From JASLCR01 sp964619585 (GTDB lineage Bacteria > Patescibacteriota > Saccharimonadia > Saccharimonadales > Saccharimonadaceae): 64,000 bases of DNA. Below the pieces are notes generated by a model. The model made no database searches, was not told where the DNA came from, and saw only the letters and a list, made by a program, of their open reading frames with translations. Position 1 is the stretch's first letter. The number at the start of each line of letters is the position of its first letter. Where the stretch lies: the NCBI GenBank assembly GCA_964619585.1, contig CAZUCO010000003.1:62001-126000 (forward strand), read 5' to 3'. Below are positions 8,825-17,690 of this stretch, piece by piece. The position numbers and the translations under genes were made by a program.

Positions 8825-9283
8825 ATGGATCAATCCCTAAGGCAAAACCCGCTGTGGCTCATCTGGCTCTTATCGAGCCACCTCAAGCATTATATTGCTG
8901 AGTTCTCAGAGCAGAACCATCTCACTCCCAGTCAATTCCATGCCCTACTATTACTCGAGCCAGAGGGAGGAGCATCGATGAGACAATTATCATGCCTCCT
9001 GAGCTGCGATCCCTCGTACGTCACGAGTATTGTTGATGGGCTCGAGACACTGGAATTGGTCTATCGCCAAGACTCACCAACCGATCGACGCACAAAGACT
9101 TTGATGCTTAGTTCCACTGGCATCAAGTTGCGCAAATCTCTCATAGATAAGTTCCAGACCTACTACGAACAGCTAGAAATCGCCGATCACTTCAGCCCTA
9201 CAATTGTCGACGAACTCAATACTCTCACGACAGCTACATTCGAAATCAACAGAAAAAAGTCTGAACAAACAAAGAAGTCCTAG
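8825..9283 (+). CDS. MarR family transcriptional regulator
   Basis: 152 aa. It has the winged-helix layout of MarR: N-terminal dimer helix, recognition region (MRQLSCLLSCDPSYVTSIVDGLETLELVYRQ is about residues 56-86) and wing with the D-x-R motif DSPTDRRTK. It most likely represses itself and the divergent MFS exporter through the palindrome at 8771-8803 and releases on ligand binding. The gene has no Shine-Dalgarno; an A+T-rich hexamer lies close to ATG. Its last codons form part of a terminator stem. Confidence 0.92.
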   Translation: MDQSLRQNPLWLIWLLSSHLKHYIAEFSEQNHLTPSQFHALLLLEPEGGASMRQLSCLLSCDPSYVTSIVDGLETLELVYRQDSPTDRRTKTLMLSSTGIKLRKSLIDKFQTYYEQLEIADHFSPTIVDELNTLTTATFEINRKKSEQTKKS

Positions 9284-9305
9284 ACTGTTCGTCTAGGACT
9301 TCTTT
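9271..9305. terminator. Bidirectional hairpin between marR and rpsO
   Basis: AAAGAAGTCCTAGAC (9271-9285) and its exact complement (9291-9305) flank a 5-nt loop. The left arm includes the marR stop codon. The arms end in AAAG/CTTT, giving short U tracts in both directions, so the hairpin can serve both convergent genes. Confidence 0.75.
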
Positions 9306-9332
9306 GTACGGCCGTCCGTCTGTAGAAGGTAT

Positions 9333-9599
9333 CTACTTACGAAGACCTAGCTTTGCGACAACGGCTTTGTACGCTTCAAAGTCTTTACGCTCGAGATATT
9401 TCAAAAGGCGCTTTCGCTTACCTACCATTTGGATCAACCCGCGACGAGCCATGTGGTCGTGCTTGTTGGCCTTTAGGTGCTCTGTCACCTCTTTGATACG
9501 AGCCGTAAGAATCGATACCTGCGCCTGTGGGCTACCGACATCGTTCTTCGAGACCTGAGTCAAAGCAATTGCCTGTGATTTGTTCTCTTTAGTAATCAT
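9333..9599 (-). CDS. rpsO: 30S ribosomal protein S15
   Basis: 88 aa from ATG 9599 (a TTG one codon earlier is possible). It shows the full uS15 helical bundle, including the 16S-binding signature HLKANKHDHMARRGLIQMVGKRKRLL (about residues 41-66) and the ending YLERKDFEAYKAVVAKLGLRK (67-87). It binds the central domain of 16S rRNA early in 30S assembly. TATAGT lies 9 nt before the ATG. In many bacteria rpsO sits next to pnp; here the two are about 8 kb apart. Confidence 0.97.
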   Translation of the reverse strand: MITKENKSQAIALTQVSKNDVGSPQAQVSILTARIKEVTEHLKANKHDHMARRGLIQMVGKRKRLLKYLERKDFEAYKAVVAKLGLRK

Positions 9600-9642
9600 C
9601 AATGATGTACTATAGCATGTCTCAAAGAGATAATCAATGCTC

Positions 9643-10638
9643 CTACCCTCTTCGGCGGAGAATGTCTAAAATAGAGCGAAATGGCCGAGCTGCTGTTGCT
9701 GAATTGTGCGACTCTATCCGGGCAACTCTTCCACCCTGCTGTATATCTGCTGTCTTCCTCATTATATAGAATTCAGGCTCATCAGCAATGACTCTATTTG
9801 CCAGAGCATCATATTCCCGCTGAAGCCGACACAACTCGACAGGAGATACATCAATATCAAAGTGCCAAAACCTCAGGTCCTCAGAGCGTACATAGGGCTT
9901 ATCTTCTCCATTTGGGAAAAGTTCTTCAAATGCCTTAAAGTTGGCTCCAGACCCTCGGTCGTCAACAACCCATATCTCACCTCCGACTTTCACCACACGC
10001 AGTGCTTCTTCAATCAGCTTCGCAATATTCCATGACCTAACAGCAGGATCGCCAATCACATCATTGAAAAGTACCTTATCAAATGTATTATCGGCAAAGG
10101 GCAACTCCCGTCCATCTGCAAGTAGTGGTATATGAGTCAGCTCGGGAACCTCTTTTCCCATTCGCCTTAACCTTTCAACCTCATTCGTATAAAGGGTCTT
10201 CAATTTTCCTGTATCAGTTAACGGGTCATCTTCCGACTGGTACTCGCCTTGGAATTTCTGTAGCAGGTCAACCGTATACACAACACTATCCGGCGTAAGT
10301 TCCGAAAGGTTAAAGCCAGGGTGATAAGGTATACCGCCCGAATTCACAGTACCTACCTCAAGGAGAACTTCAGGTGCATACTCACGCTCAACACTCATTG
10401 ATCTTCCAATTTCTCTTCCTATTCTTCGTGCGCGTTCCAAACGAGCCTCTGGGGAAAGGCCCTCCAAGAATCCCTCAGGGCTATTTTCTCCATCAACCAT
10501 GCGTCTGGTCACGCTGTTCTCATACAAACTCTGCAATTCCACTTCACCAGCATCAGGATGCCGAAGTGCATATGCTTCTTTGAATTCTTCAGCAGCTGCT
10601 TGCTGCTCATCAGACTGTGGTGGCTGATCAATTAACAT
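9643..10638 (-). CDS. SAM-dependent methyltransferase-like protein
   Basis: 331 aa from ATG 10638, chosen because an extended -10 (TGcTATAAT, 10646-10651) ends 7 nt before it; an upstream ATG at 10674 overlaps the promoter. The middle holds a class I methyltransferase-like fold: ELPFADNTFDKVLFNDVIGD is the motif with acidic residue and P-F-x-D-x-x-F-D pattern, followed by EEALRVVKVGGEIWVVDDRG. The usual glycine-rich motif I is not obvious. The N-terminal third is charged and predicted helical. Substrate unknown. Confidence 0.65.
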   Translation of the reverse strand: MLIDQPPQSDEQQAAAEEFKEAYALRHPDAGEVELQSLYENSVTRRMVDGENSPEGFLEGLSPEARLERARRIGREIGRSMSVEREYAPEVLLEVGTVNSGGIPYHPGFNLSELTPDSVVYTVDLLQKFQGEYQSEDDPLTDTGKLKTLYTNEVERLRRMGKEVPELTHIPLLADGRELPFADNTFDKVLFNDVIGDPAVRSWNIAKLIEEALRVVKVGGEIWVVDDRGSGANFKAFEELFPNGEDKPYVRSEDLRFWHFDIDVSPVELCRLQREYDALANRVIADEPEFYIMRKTADIQQGGRVARIESHNSATAARPFRSILDILRRRG

Positions 10639-10677
10639 AACGTATATTATAGCATATTGGACTGTAAAAAGCAATTA

Positions 10678-11352
10678 TTAACTCTGGTCGAGCGCGTAGT
10701 CTGCAACTGATATGCGCCGCAACACCTGACAATATGCTCCCGTCCCCAGTGCACCCCCAATATCCTCTGCCAATGTACGAATATACGTCCCACTACTGAC
10801 ATGTGTTCGAATCTTTACCTCTGGATAGGTATACTCAATCAATTCGATCGAATAAATCGTTACGTTTCTCGACGGGATCTCCACATCCTTGCCCTGATGT
10901 GCCAGCTTATACGCCCGCTGCCCATTGATCTTGATGGCACTGAATTTTGGCGGAATCTGCGTGATCTCACCGGTAAATTCCTTGAGGGCAGCTTCCACCC
11001 CTTCTTTTGTTGGTACGCGATCAGATACCTTCGTCATCTCGCCTTCCGGATCGCCAGTCGTACTGGTTTGCCCCAGATAGATCGTTGCTTCATATACCTT
11101 GTCGAGCTTGAGGAACTCATCGGCCCTTTTGGTCGCATCCCCGAGTAAGATAACGAGAAGTCCGGTCGCAAACGGATCGAGCGTGCCGGCATGACCAACC
11201 TTCAGCTGACGCTTGGTTGGCTTGATCCCCTTTTCCTGGTACTCATGTCGGATCTGCCCGCGAATCTTCGCGACCACATCAAAACTTGTCCACTCGGCTG
11301 GCTTGTCGACGAGCAAAATGCCATCTTGGGATTTTGAGAGATCAAATTGCAT
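10678..11352 (-). CDS. truB: tRNA pseudouridine(55) synthase
   Basis: 224 aa. TruB makes pseudouridine 55 in the tRNA T-loop. The catalytic motif GHAGTLDPFATGLL holds the nucleophilic Asp; DKPAEWTSFDVV at the N-terminus and SSGTYIRTLAEDIG are further family motifs. The chosen start is ATG 11352, because TATAAT (11360-11365) ends exactly 7 nt before it and the open frame farther upstream lacks homology. It lacks a PUA domain, matching the short bacterial form. Confidence 0.96.
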   Translation of the reverse strand: MQFDLSKSQDGILLVDKPAEWTSFDVVAKIRGQIRHEYQEKGIKPTKRQLKVGHAGTLDPFATGLLVILLGDATKRADEFLKLDKVYEATIYLGQTSTTGDPEGEMTKVSDRVPTKEGVEAALKEFTGEITQIPPKFSAIKINGQRAYKLAHQGKDVEIPSRNVTIYSIELIEYTYPEVKIRTHVSSGTYIRTLAEDIGGALGTGAYCQVLRRISVADYALDQS

Positions 11353-11420
11353 CAGCCATATTATAGCAAAGCCTCTGCTTATCAACTCTGGTGATAGTAC
11401 AGCTAGAGTATACTGGAGAC

Positions 11421-12089
11421 ATGAAGAAAGTCCTCTTTGGCATTTTTGCCCACCCAGACGATGAAGCATTTGGTCCGGCAGGGACACTACTGAAACTAAG
11501 AGATGAAGGCTACGATATTCATCTCATCTTGCTCACCGATGGTGATGCAGGAGTGAATATCGATAACGTCCCTGATCTTGGCTTGACACGGCTGGGCGAG
11601 TGGCAAGCCTCAGCAAACATCCTTGGTGCTTCGTCGACTCATGCGCTTCACTATCCTGACGGCACACTAGAAAACGTCCCTAGCACCGAACTTGATGAAA
11701 CAGTTACCAGTATCATTACCCACACAATCGAAACCTACACCGAGTCTGTAGAGATAGCATTTATGACATTTGAGCCCCGTGGCTTGACTGGCCACCGCGA
11801 TCACATCGCAGCATCAGAGCTCACGATGCGGATGACGGCACTATTCAACAACCGCACTGTTTGGTATTTCTGTCTCGACAGTACACAGGCACCTCTAGAA
11901 GACACTGCTTATTATCAACCCCAAGCGCGCGACGACGAATATATCACCGACAAAATCGATGTATCTGTCTACCTACCAGATATATACCGAATGATCGACG
12001 CTCATGTATCGCAACGTGAAGATGGCGCAAATAGAAAGGCGCTCGGTGCTGAGCGCCTTTCGGTAGAGTGCTTCCATATTGATCGCTAG
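11421..12089 (+). CDS. PIG-L family deacetylase (LmbE-like)
   Basis: 222 aa starting at ATG 11421, with TATACT (11409-11414) ending 6 nt upstream. The metal-binding motif AHPDDE occurs at about residues 10-15 and the second His set at GHRDHIAAS. Family members remove acetyl groups from GlcNAc-containing lipids or small molecules using zinc. The substrate cannot be told from sequence. The gene diverges from truB (68-bp shared promoter region) and converges on the DHH-like gene with a 4-nt overlap. Confidence 0.9.
   Translation: MKKVLFGIFAHPDDEAFGPAGTLLKLRDEGYDIHLILLTDGDAGVNIDNVPDLGLTRLGEWQASANILGASSTHALHYPDGTLENVPSTELDETVTSIITHTIETYTESVEIAFMTFEPRGLTGHRDHIAASELTMRMTALFNNRTVWYFCLDSTQAPLEDTAYYQPQARDDEYITDKIDVSVYLPDIYRMIDAHVSQREDGANRKALGAERLSVECFHIDR
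12034..12061. terminator. Perfect 11-bp hairpin inside the 3' end of the deacetylase gene
   Basis: GAAAGGCGCTC (12034-12044) and GAGCGCCTTTC (12051-12061) enclose a 6-nt loop, about 28 nt before the deacetylase stop. Arms end in AAA/TTT, so it could terminate transcription from both convergent genes although it lies in coding sequence. Role is inferred from shape and position. Confidence 0.5.
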
Positions 12090-13930
12090 CTCTGGCCAGG
12101 AATCTTGAACTGAGCGGGATCAGCTGCCTGAGGCTGAACAGGTGATGCCGGGCTTTGTACGGCTGGCATATCGCCAAACACCTGCCCTAGCTGCTCAGCT
12201 GGGGTGATAGGACTACCAGGCATTGGTGGAGGTGGTGGCGGAGGTAGCGCAGTAAAGTCTGGTGGAGCAATTGATGGTGGCGGAGGTAGTGGCATCGACG
12301 CCGGAGCTGGCGCCGTGTCATGCGGCACTTCTCCAAGCTGCTGTGCACCACTTGCCTCGAGTGGGTTATTTGCCGGGTTAAATGGCGCACTACCGTAGGC
12401 TGCCTCAACAGCTGCCATGGCATCACCATGAGAAGAGCGATTCTTGGTGTCAAGATCAGCCAACGTCTCGTGGATAGGCTCAATCGCCGGAGCAACTCCG
12501 GGAGCTGGCTCAGGTGCTGACATGAGTGGCTCAATATTTTGCTCGTCAGGATCAGACTGCATAGCAGCAGTAAAAGGCGGAGTAGATGCTGTCGAATTAC
12601 TAGCTGGCTGGCTAGGAGAATCGTGCGAAAGGATCGTACGATTTCTTGATTGCTCAGCCTCGTGCTGCTTGTCGAGCGCGGCCTGCTCAGTAGTAGCGTT
12701 TAGCACTCCACCAAAGGTAGGTTCGTAGTCTGGTTTTGGAATCTCATTTGATACAGACTCCTTTTTGGCTGAATCTACTGTAGCCGCCTCTTCTACCTCA
12801 GCGCTCGCAGCAGCCAAGTCTTTTTGCAGATCAGCTACGGAAGGAGTAGCCGCGGCGACGGTACCACCGGTTTCTTGAGCAACAGACTGTAGCTGCGAAG
12901 CAAGTATGTCTTCAGCTTTTTCAGCCGCTTCAGCTGAACGCTCTTGCTGCACTTGATCGGCGACTTGCTCAGGAGTACCCTCGAGCTCATGGTTGATAGC
13001 TAGTGCACCATCTTCTTTGGGCGTTTCCGCTTTAGCTGCTTTTTTTGACTTCTTTGATTTGTTCTGGCGATCAATTTTACTGCTCGCGCCTTCGGCGAGA
13101 TCAGTCGTACCGTCGTTGTTTTCCGGTGAAGCATCTTCTGTATCAGTAGCATTATCAGATGATATCTCATGAGCTTCTTCAAGTTTGGCTGCAATCAACT
13201 GTTGATTGGCACCAGCTGCCATCAGCTGCGCTGCCATTGTCATTACCTTTGAACTTGTCTTGTTGTTACTGAAACGATCAGTCGCTGAGACAATACCTGT
13301 CAAAAACGCTGTTGCAACCTGCTCATCGAGTACCGGCTCACTACCCTTGAGAGCCTCCGAAAGGCTTACAAGCATCTCACTCATGCTGCTCGCCGATGAT
13401 TCATGCCAGTTGAGGCTACCGAGCTCACTTGTTGTCTCACCGCAACTCAGTGCTACAACAACCGCATCGTGGAGGATCCGTCCATGTGACTCGAGCGCCT
13501 TGTCGAGGTGCTCTTTGTTAGTAACACCAAGCGCCAGCACCAACTCAACATTGTAGTCACCCTGGCTAAACTGTAGGTCTTTATCACTAATCGTCGTACG
13601 GTATGGAGTGATGAATATCTTTACGACATCACCATCAACCTTGTACCGCAAATGGTCTGCCTTTTCCTTGTCGAGAGCGATGATAAAGTCGCGTAGGCTA
13701 TCGACCGTACCCTCAAATGTCTTGTCAGGTTCGAGGAACTGGATTGCCGGCGGTATTGCACCACTCACCACCGCCGTCGCATGCTTTTTCAGTTTATTGA
13801 GCATCAGGGTCAGCCCAAGCGCTGCTGATAACTCATCAACCGATGAGTCACGGCTCACTGTAACCAGGATATTTGCACTCTGCTTGATATGCTCAATGAT
13901 TTGTTGCTTGACGTTGGTGGCGTCGTTCAT
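12086..13930 (-). CDS. Degenerate DHH-family (NrnA/RecJ-like) protein with long Pro/Ala-rich tail
   Basis: 614 aa from ATG 13930 (AGGAA upstream; TATAAT farther up near 13979). The first ~250 residues follow the DHH phosphoesterase plan, but where active members have H-x-x-P-D-G-D it reads SRDSSVDELSAALG, and where they have DHH-A-S it reads WHESSASSMSEML; the downstream TAFLTGIVSATDRF matches the family block that normally reads G-I-x-x-D-T-x-x-F. Catalytic Asp/His residues therefore appear lost. Then come an acidic/basic linker (DRQNKSKKSKKAAKAE) and about 250 residues rich in Pro, Ala, Gln, including PPPPPPP runs near the end. Probably a binding or scaffold protein; no enzyme activity is claimed. 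Confidence 0.7.
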   Translation of the reverse strand: MNDATNVKQQIIEHIKQSANILVTVSRDSSVDELSAALGLTLMLNKLKKHATAVVSGAIPPAIQFLEPDKTFEGTVDSLRDFIIALDKEKADHLRYKVDGDVVKIFITPYRTTISDKDLQFSQGDYNVELVLALGVTNKEHLDKALESHGRILHDAVVVALSCGETTSELGSLNWHESSASSMSEMLVSLSEALKGSEPVLDEQVATAFLTGIVSATDRFSNNKTSSKVMTMAAQLMAAGANQQLIAAKLEEAHEISSDNATDTEDASPENNDGTTDLAEGASSKIDRQNKSKKSKKAAKAETPKEDGALAINHELEGTPEQVADQVQQERSAEAAEKAEDILASQLQSVAQETGGTVAAATPSVADLQKDLAAASAEVEEAATVDSAKKESVSNEIPKPDYEPTFGGVLNATTEQAALDKQHEAEQSRNRTILSHDSPSQPASNSTASTPPFTAAMQSDPDEQNIEPLMSAPEPAPGVAPAIEPIHETLADLDTKNRSSHGDAMAAVEAAYGSAPFNPANNPLEASGAQQLGEVPHDTAPAPASMPLPPPPSIAPPDFTALPPPPPPPMPGSPITPAEQLGQVFGDMPAVQSPASPVQPQAADPAQFKIPGQS

Positions 13931-14125
13931 GGTGTAAGTTCCTACTATTTTTGTATTTAAAAGACTTTGCCTAAAATTATACCATATGCATTTTAATACA
14001 ACTAGTGTTTCCTTTTTTGTTTCGCAACACCACGTCACATGTAGCAGTCTTTACTTTTGACCTCTTTTCCTTTATAATTCACCCTTGATTGTATTATCAA
14101 CGATTAAGAGGTAAAGGAACAAAAC

Positions 14126-14506
14126 GTGCCAATTATCAAATCCGCTATTAAACGAGTTAAGCAGGCAGAAGTTGCCCGTCGTCGCAATGTCGCGTCAAAG
14201 AAAGCACTCAAGGCAGCAATGAAAGCTTTTGAGGCAAAGCCAAGTGCTGACACTCTCGCTGCCGTGCACAGCGAACTCGACCGCATGCAAAAGAAGAACT
14301 TGCTTCCAAAGAACACAGTTGCTCGTCGTAAAAGCGCAGTCAGTGCCCAAGCAAAAGCTGCTGGCGTAAAGCTTGCGACTACTAAAAAAGCTAAAGCAGC
14401 TCCTGTAAAGAAGCCCGCTGCAGCAAAAGCAAAGCCAGCTGCCAAGAAACCTGCCGCAAAAAAGGCACCAGCGAAGAAAGCTCCTGCGAAGAAAACTACA
14501 AAGTAG
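14126..14506 (+). CDS. rpsT: 30S ribosomal protein S20 with basic Lys/Ala/Pro tail
   Basis: 126 aa from GTG 14126 with AAGGA about 7 nt upstream and TATAAT in the leader. Residues 1-85 are bS20 (MPIIKSAIKRVKQAEVARRR start, LLPKNTVARRKSAVSAQAKA end region). Residues from about 90 to 126 are an added histone H1-like tail of repeated PAAKK/PAKKA units; bS20 is normally about 88 aa. The tail could bind rRNA or DNA non-specifically. It converges with holA, overlapping it by 11 nt. Confidence 0.93.
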   Translation: MPIIKSAIKRVKQAEVARRRNVASKKALKAAMKAFEAKPSADTLAAVHSELDRMQKKNLLPKNTVARRKSAVSAQAKAAGVKLATTKKAKAAPVKKPAAAKAKPAAKKPAAKKAPAKKAPAKKTTK

Positions 14507-15407
14507 CTATCTGGAGCAGTAACTTCTCGATCAACAACCAGCTATCAACGCTGGTTGTTTTCATACTGCGATCAGTCTCGGCAAATTTCTGCATCAACAC
14601 CGCAACATCGGCCTGACCATAAGTGCGGGCATACGGTGCGAGCTTTGAAAGCGCAAACGGATGAGCGCCTATATCAGTAGCAACTTCACGAGGGGATTTT
14701 CTGCCGAGACAAAGTGCCGCAAACTGCAAAACCTGAGAGCTCAACAGCCCGAACACTCGGTACGGATCTTCGTCACGCTGAAGTTGATCAATAATCTCAC
14801 GAACCTTACGTGTGTCTTTTTCAAGTGCCGCACCAAATAGTTCAAAGATACGATTCTCAGGAATTGCCTCAACGATATCGTCAATTATCTCTTGTGTCAC
14901 TTCGCCGTCAACAAGCGCCAGCTTATCAAGCGCAGCGGCTAGCTGCCCCTGGACAACACCGATTCTATCCACAAGTTGAGAGCTACGAACGGTTGAGAGC
15001 TCAAAGCCTTTTTTTTTCGCCTCGACACGTGCCCATTCGACAGCCTTTCCATGATCGCGCGGCGTCCACTCTGCACACTCATGCACTATGGCGTGCTTTT
15101 GCAACCATTTGTATGTCTTGGTGCGCTTATCAAGCGATGGCTCCATGAGAACGATATCTGTAGTATCACTTGCCTTTTCAAGCCAACCGCTCAATTCAGG
15201 CCAGATCGTGGTATTTTCCGATAGTCGTCTGATGACTATCAAGCGCTTATCAGCGAACAATGACTGACCCATGAACAGATCAGACAATTGGTCCTGCTTC
15301 AGCTCGGCCCCATCGATCTTTTCGGGCACCCCACCAAACTTAGCAACAAGCTGCTCGAGCAGCCTATCAATTGCAAAACTATTTTCACCAGTCAGAAGAT
15401 AAATCAC
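14496..15407 (-). CDS. holA: DNA polymerase III subunit delta
   Basis: 303 aa. Delta opens the sliding clamp within the clamp loader. The sequence follows HolA: MIYLLTGENSFAIDRLLEQL start (a Walker-A-like region without P-loop), the conserved SLFADKRLIVIRRLSE block (about residues 50-65), ENRIFELFGAALEKD and the C-terminal RTYGQADVAVLMQKFAETDRS collar region. Start is GTG 15407; TATAAT (15415-15420) ends exactly 7 nt before it, so transcription should begin at or next to the start codon. Confidence 0.93.
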   Translation of the reverse strand: MIYLLTGENSFAIDRLLEQLVAKFGGVPEKIDGAELKQDQLSDLFMGQSLFADKRLIVIRRLSENTTIWPELSGWLEKASDTTDIVLMEPSLDKRTKTYKWLQKHAIVHECAEWTPRDHGKAVEWARVEAKKKGFELSTVRSSQLVDRIGVVQGQLAAALDKLALVDGEVTQEIIDDIVEAIPENRIFELFGAALEKDTRKVREIIDQLQRDEDPYRVFGLLSSQVLQFAALCLGRKSPREVATDIGAHPFALSKLAPYARTYGQADVAVLMQKFAETDRSMKTTSVDSWLLIEKLLLQIATL

Positions 15408-15470
15408 TGACTATATTATACGCTACGACACCCCTCGTGCAGGTTTTGTGTACCTACACAAACCAACAAA

Positions 15471-16175
15471 CTAAATTGACCATGCCTTCAAGCGATCGAG
15501 GGGGACATCTTTTTGAACTTTCTCGCTAGGCAAGTACACCCGTACGAGACCTGATGCAAGGTACGCACGTACCTGCCAGCCTCCTTCAAGATACGCTTCC
15601 CCATCTTCGGTTTTTGGATTACGAGATACTGTTACTTCTTTACCGATAGCAAATTGTGGATTACGGATAAGCTCTTCTCGAAGTTCTTCAAGTTTGATGT
15701 CCGCATCCCTCACAGCCTGAATGGCAAGTTCTGATTCGTCTTTTGACGTACCAGGTAGCGTCTCCTCTCTTAGACGAGCAAAATCAATTGGACGCTTTTC
15801 GGCTTGTCCAAGATCAATTTCAATCTTATTATCTTGTACCCAGTCTTGATAACCTGGAATATCATATAGATCTCGGTTACGTGCGTAGTGGGGCTGTACA
15901 CCGTAGTTTAAATTATTCACCCCTATAGCTTGCCCAAAAGCCCATAGTTTTTCCTTGAGGGCTGCAATCGTTTTTCCTTCTTGTGTTTTATCAAAATCCA
16001 CTGACTGCTCGGGCAATATCTTTGTTTTACCTAGCCTCTCATCTGGTATGAAAGCCGTCGGAATTTGGTCTTCTATATATTGCTCATCAAGCCGAACTAC
16101 TTGCTTGGCAATCGCACTTTTGATAGTTGGGCTAAGTGGTATCTCTGGCACGGGTCGGTCGTGATTCAGATTCAT
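15471..16175 (-). CDS. Conserved-looking hypothetical protein
   Basis: 234 aa, soluble, no signal peptide or membrane helix. Charged and helical in the middle (about 130-175). The C-terminal 65 residues (GKEVTVSRN, GGWQVRAYL, VRVYLPSEKVQKDVPLDRLKAW) look like a small beta-barrel of SH3-like type; this is an impression from strand pattern. TATAAT lies 9 nt before ATG. Function unknown. Confidence 0.6.
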   Translation of the reverse strand: MNLNHDRPVPEIPLSPTIKSAIAKQVVRLDEQYIEDQIPTAFIPDERLGKTKILPEQSVDFDKTQEGKTIAALKEKLWAFGQAIGVNNLNYGVQPHYARNRDLYDIPGYQDWVQDNKIEIDLGQAEKRPIDFARLREETLPGTSKDESELAIQAVRDADIKLEELREELIRNPQFAIGKEVTVSRNPKTEDGEAYLEGGWQVRAYLASGLVRVYLPSEKVQKDVPLDRLKAWSI

Positions 16176-16218
16176 AGTAGTTTTATTATACTCTTTTAGA
16201 GTACTTTTGTCAATACAT

Positions 16219-17097
16219 TTATACTACCGGTGTCGGCTGGCACACCGGGCAAATGTGTGTGCCTCGGCCGGCAACCTTGAGCTTCTCGATCAACACATCT
16301 GGATGGCGAGGACATGCCAGACCTTCTCGACGGAACACACGGGCGAAATCCATATAACTTCCCCTTTTGCCCTCGGCATTGATGTACGTATGATTCGAGG
16401 AACCACCCTTATCGATAGCAAGACTCATGACAGCACGCAGATCTTTAAAGAGCGCTTCATATTCTTCGTCCGTCACCGTACCCACAAGACGTGCTGGATG
16501 AAGCTTTGCGCCCCACAAGCTCTCGTCGGCATAGATATTTCCCACTCCAGCAACAACCGTTTGATCAAGAAGCGCAGCCTTGATACTTGTTCTGGCGCGC
16601 CGTTTGAACCTGTCTCGAAACTCGTGCCAGGTAAAGTCGGCATCAAGAGGTTCAGGACCAACCTTCTGCATGAAATCAATGTTTGGCACCTCAATGGTTG
16701 GCAAGAGCCGTATCCAGCCAAACTTACGTTGATCGTTAAAGAAAAGCTTCGATCCATCGGCAAATTCGATTGTTGCTCGAGTCGATTTGTCAGGCAAATC
16801 GTTGATGAGACTATCGTTTGGATGTCCCGCACCAAAACGCTCCTCGCCCACAAACACAAGCTGTCCTGTCATCTTGAGATGAATGATGAGGCTATATTCG
16901 CTTGAAAGATCGATGATCAATACCTTGGCACGACGACGAACCGTCAAGATCTTGGCTTCTATTAGAAATGCTTTTACGTCGGTTGCTGCATTAGGAAACG
17001 ATTTTTCTGTATCGTGTGAGACTTTCTTGACTGCTCTCCCGACAATCAGCCGGTCCAAACCACGACGAACCGTCTCAACCTCTGGTAGCTCAGGCAT
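16219..17097 (-). CDS. mutM: Formamidopyrimidine-DNA glycosylase
   Basis: 292 aa. Fpg/MutM excises 8-oxoguanine and formamidopyrimidines and nicks the strand. The N-terminal catalytic proline motif PELPEVETVRRGL is intact, as are the H2TH region (DQTVVAGVGNIYADESLWGAKLHP, about 170-195) and Lys in IHLKMTGQL. The C-terminal zinc finger reads C-P-R-H ... C-P-V-C, so the second ligand is His instead of Cys. It overlaps the upstream HAD gene by 8 nt, implying one transcript. Confidence 0.96.
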   Translation of the reverse strand: MPELPEVETVRRGLDRLIVGRAVKKVSHDTEKSFPNAATDVKAFLIEAKILTVRRRAKVLIIDLSSEYSLIIHLKMTGQLVFVGEERFGAGHPNDSLINDLPDKSTRATIEFADGSKLFFNDQRKFGWIRLLPTIEVPNIDFMQKVGPEPLDADFTWHEFRDRFKRRARTSIKAALLDQTVVAGVGNIYADESLWGAKLHPARLVGTVTDEEYEALFKDLRAVMSLAIDKGGSSNHTYINAEGKRGSYMDFARVFRREGLACPRHPDVLIEKLKVAGRGTHICPVCQPTPVV

Positions 17098-17671
17098 ACT
17101 GCTCCAAAAAAGCCCTTAAATCGGCACGTAGTTGGTCATTACTTCGAAACCATACCGCATGCATACCCACTTCTTTTGCACCTGTCGTGAATACTTCACG
17201 ATCATCAACAAATACGCATTCTTCTGGTAAGACTTCGAGCTTCGCGGCAATCGTCTCATACATAGCTGGGTGCGGTTTCACCACACCCAGCTCGAACGAG
17301 AAGGTCTTTGCATCAAATAGAGCGTTCTGCTCTGGGGCAAAAAGCTCTGAAGTATAGTCAGCTGCCACGTTGCTGAGTAAACCAATCTTGTAATGTGGCT
17401 TCAGCTCACCCGCAATAAAATCAAATAGTTCATTGTTTGGCGTATGTATATCCACAACCCGACGTACCTCATCGATACTCACCTCTGCAAGCTCTGCCAG
17501 TGCCTCTTCAAATTGGTCTTGGCTTATGAGTCGTGCATCAGCACGTTTATTGAGCTCAACCGCCTCTTGTTGCAATGCATCATCACGAGACAGATACTGA
17601 TCTTTAAACGCAAGCCACCCGTCATTTGTCAGTACACCGAAACAATCAAAAATAACAGCTTTTATCATCAT
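17090..17671 (-). CDS. HAD-superfamily hydrolase
   Basis: 193 aa. Motif I FDCFGVLTND (Asp nucleophile; the second acid is replaced, D-x-F rather than D-x-D), motif II LLSNV, motif III Lys in VVKPHPAMYE and motif IV FVDDREV. The all-helical cap between motifs I and II matches subclass IA (epoxide hydrolase/haloacid dehalogenase-like phosphatases). Substrate unknown. TATACT precedes two adjacent ATG codons by 5 and 8 nt. It leads a two-gene unit with mutM. Confidence 0.85.
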   Translation of the reverse strand: MMIKAVIFDCFGVLTNDGWLAFKDQYLSRDDALQQEAVELNKRADARLISQDQFEEALAELAEVSIDEVRRVVDIHTPNNELFDFIAGELKPHYKIGLLSNVAADYTSELFAPEQNALFDAKTFSFELGVVKPHPAMYETIAAKLEVLPEECVFVDDREVFTTGAKEVGMHAVWFRSNDQLRADLRAFLEQYA

Positions 17672-17690
17672 GTATTAGTATACCAGTCGC

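Noticed and set aside
12204..12728. Gly- and Ser-rich frames on the plus strand over the Pro-rich tail
   Set aside because: They are the complement of the poly-Pro/Ala-rich coding region of the DHH-like gene.
14104..14445. 113-codon hydrophobic Ala/Phe-rich frame opposite rpsT
   Set aside because: It is the antisense of the Lys/Ala-rich S20 gene and its tail.
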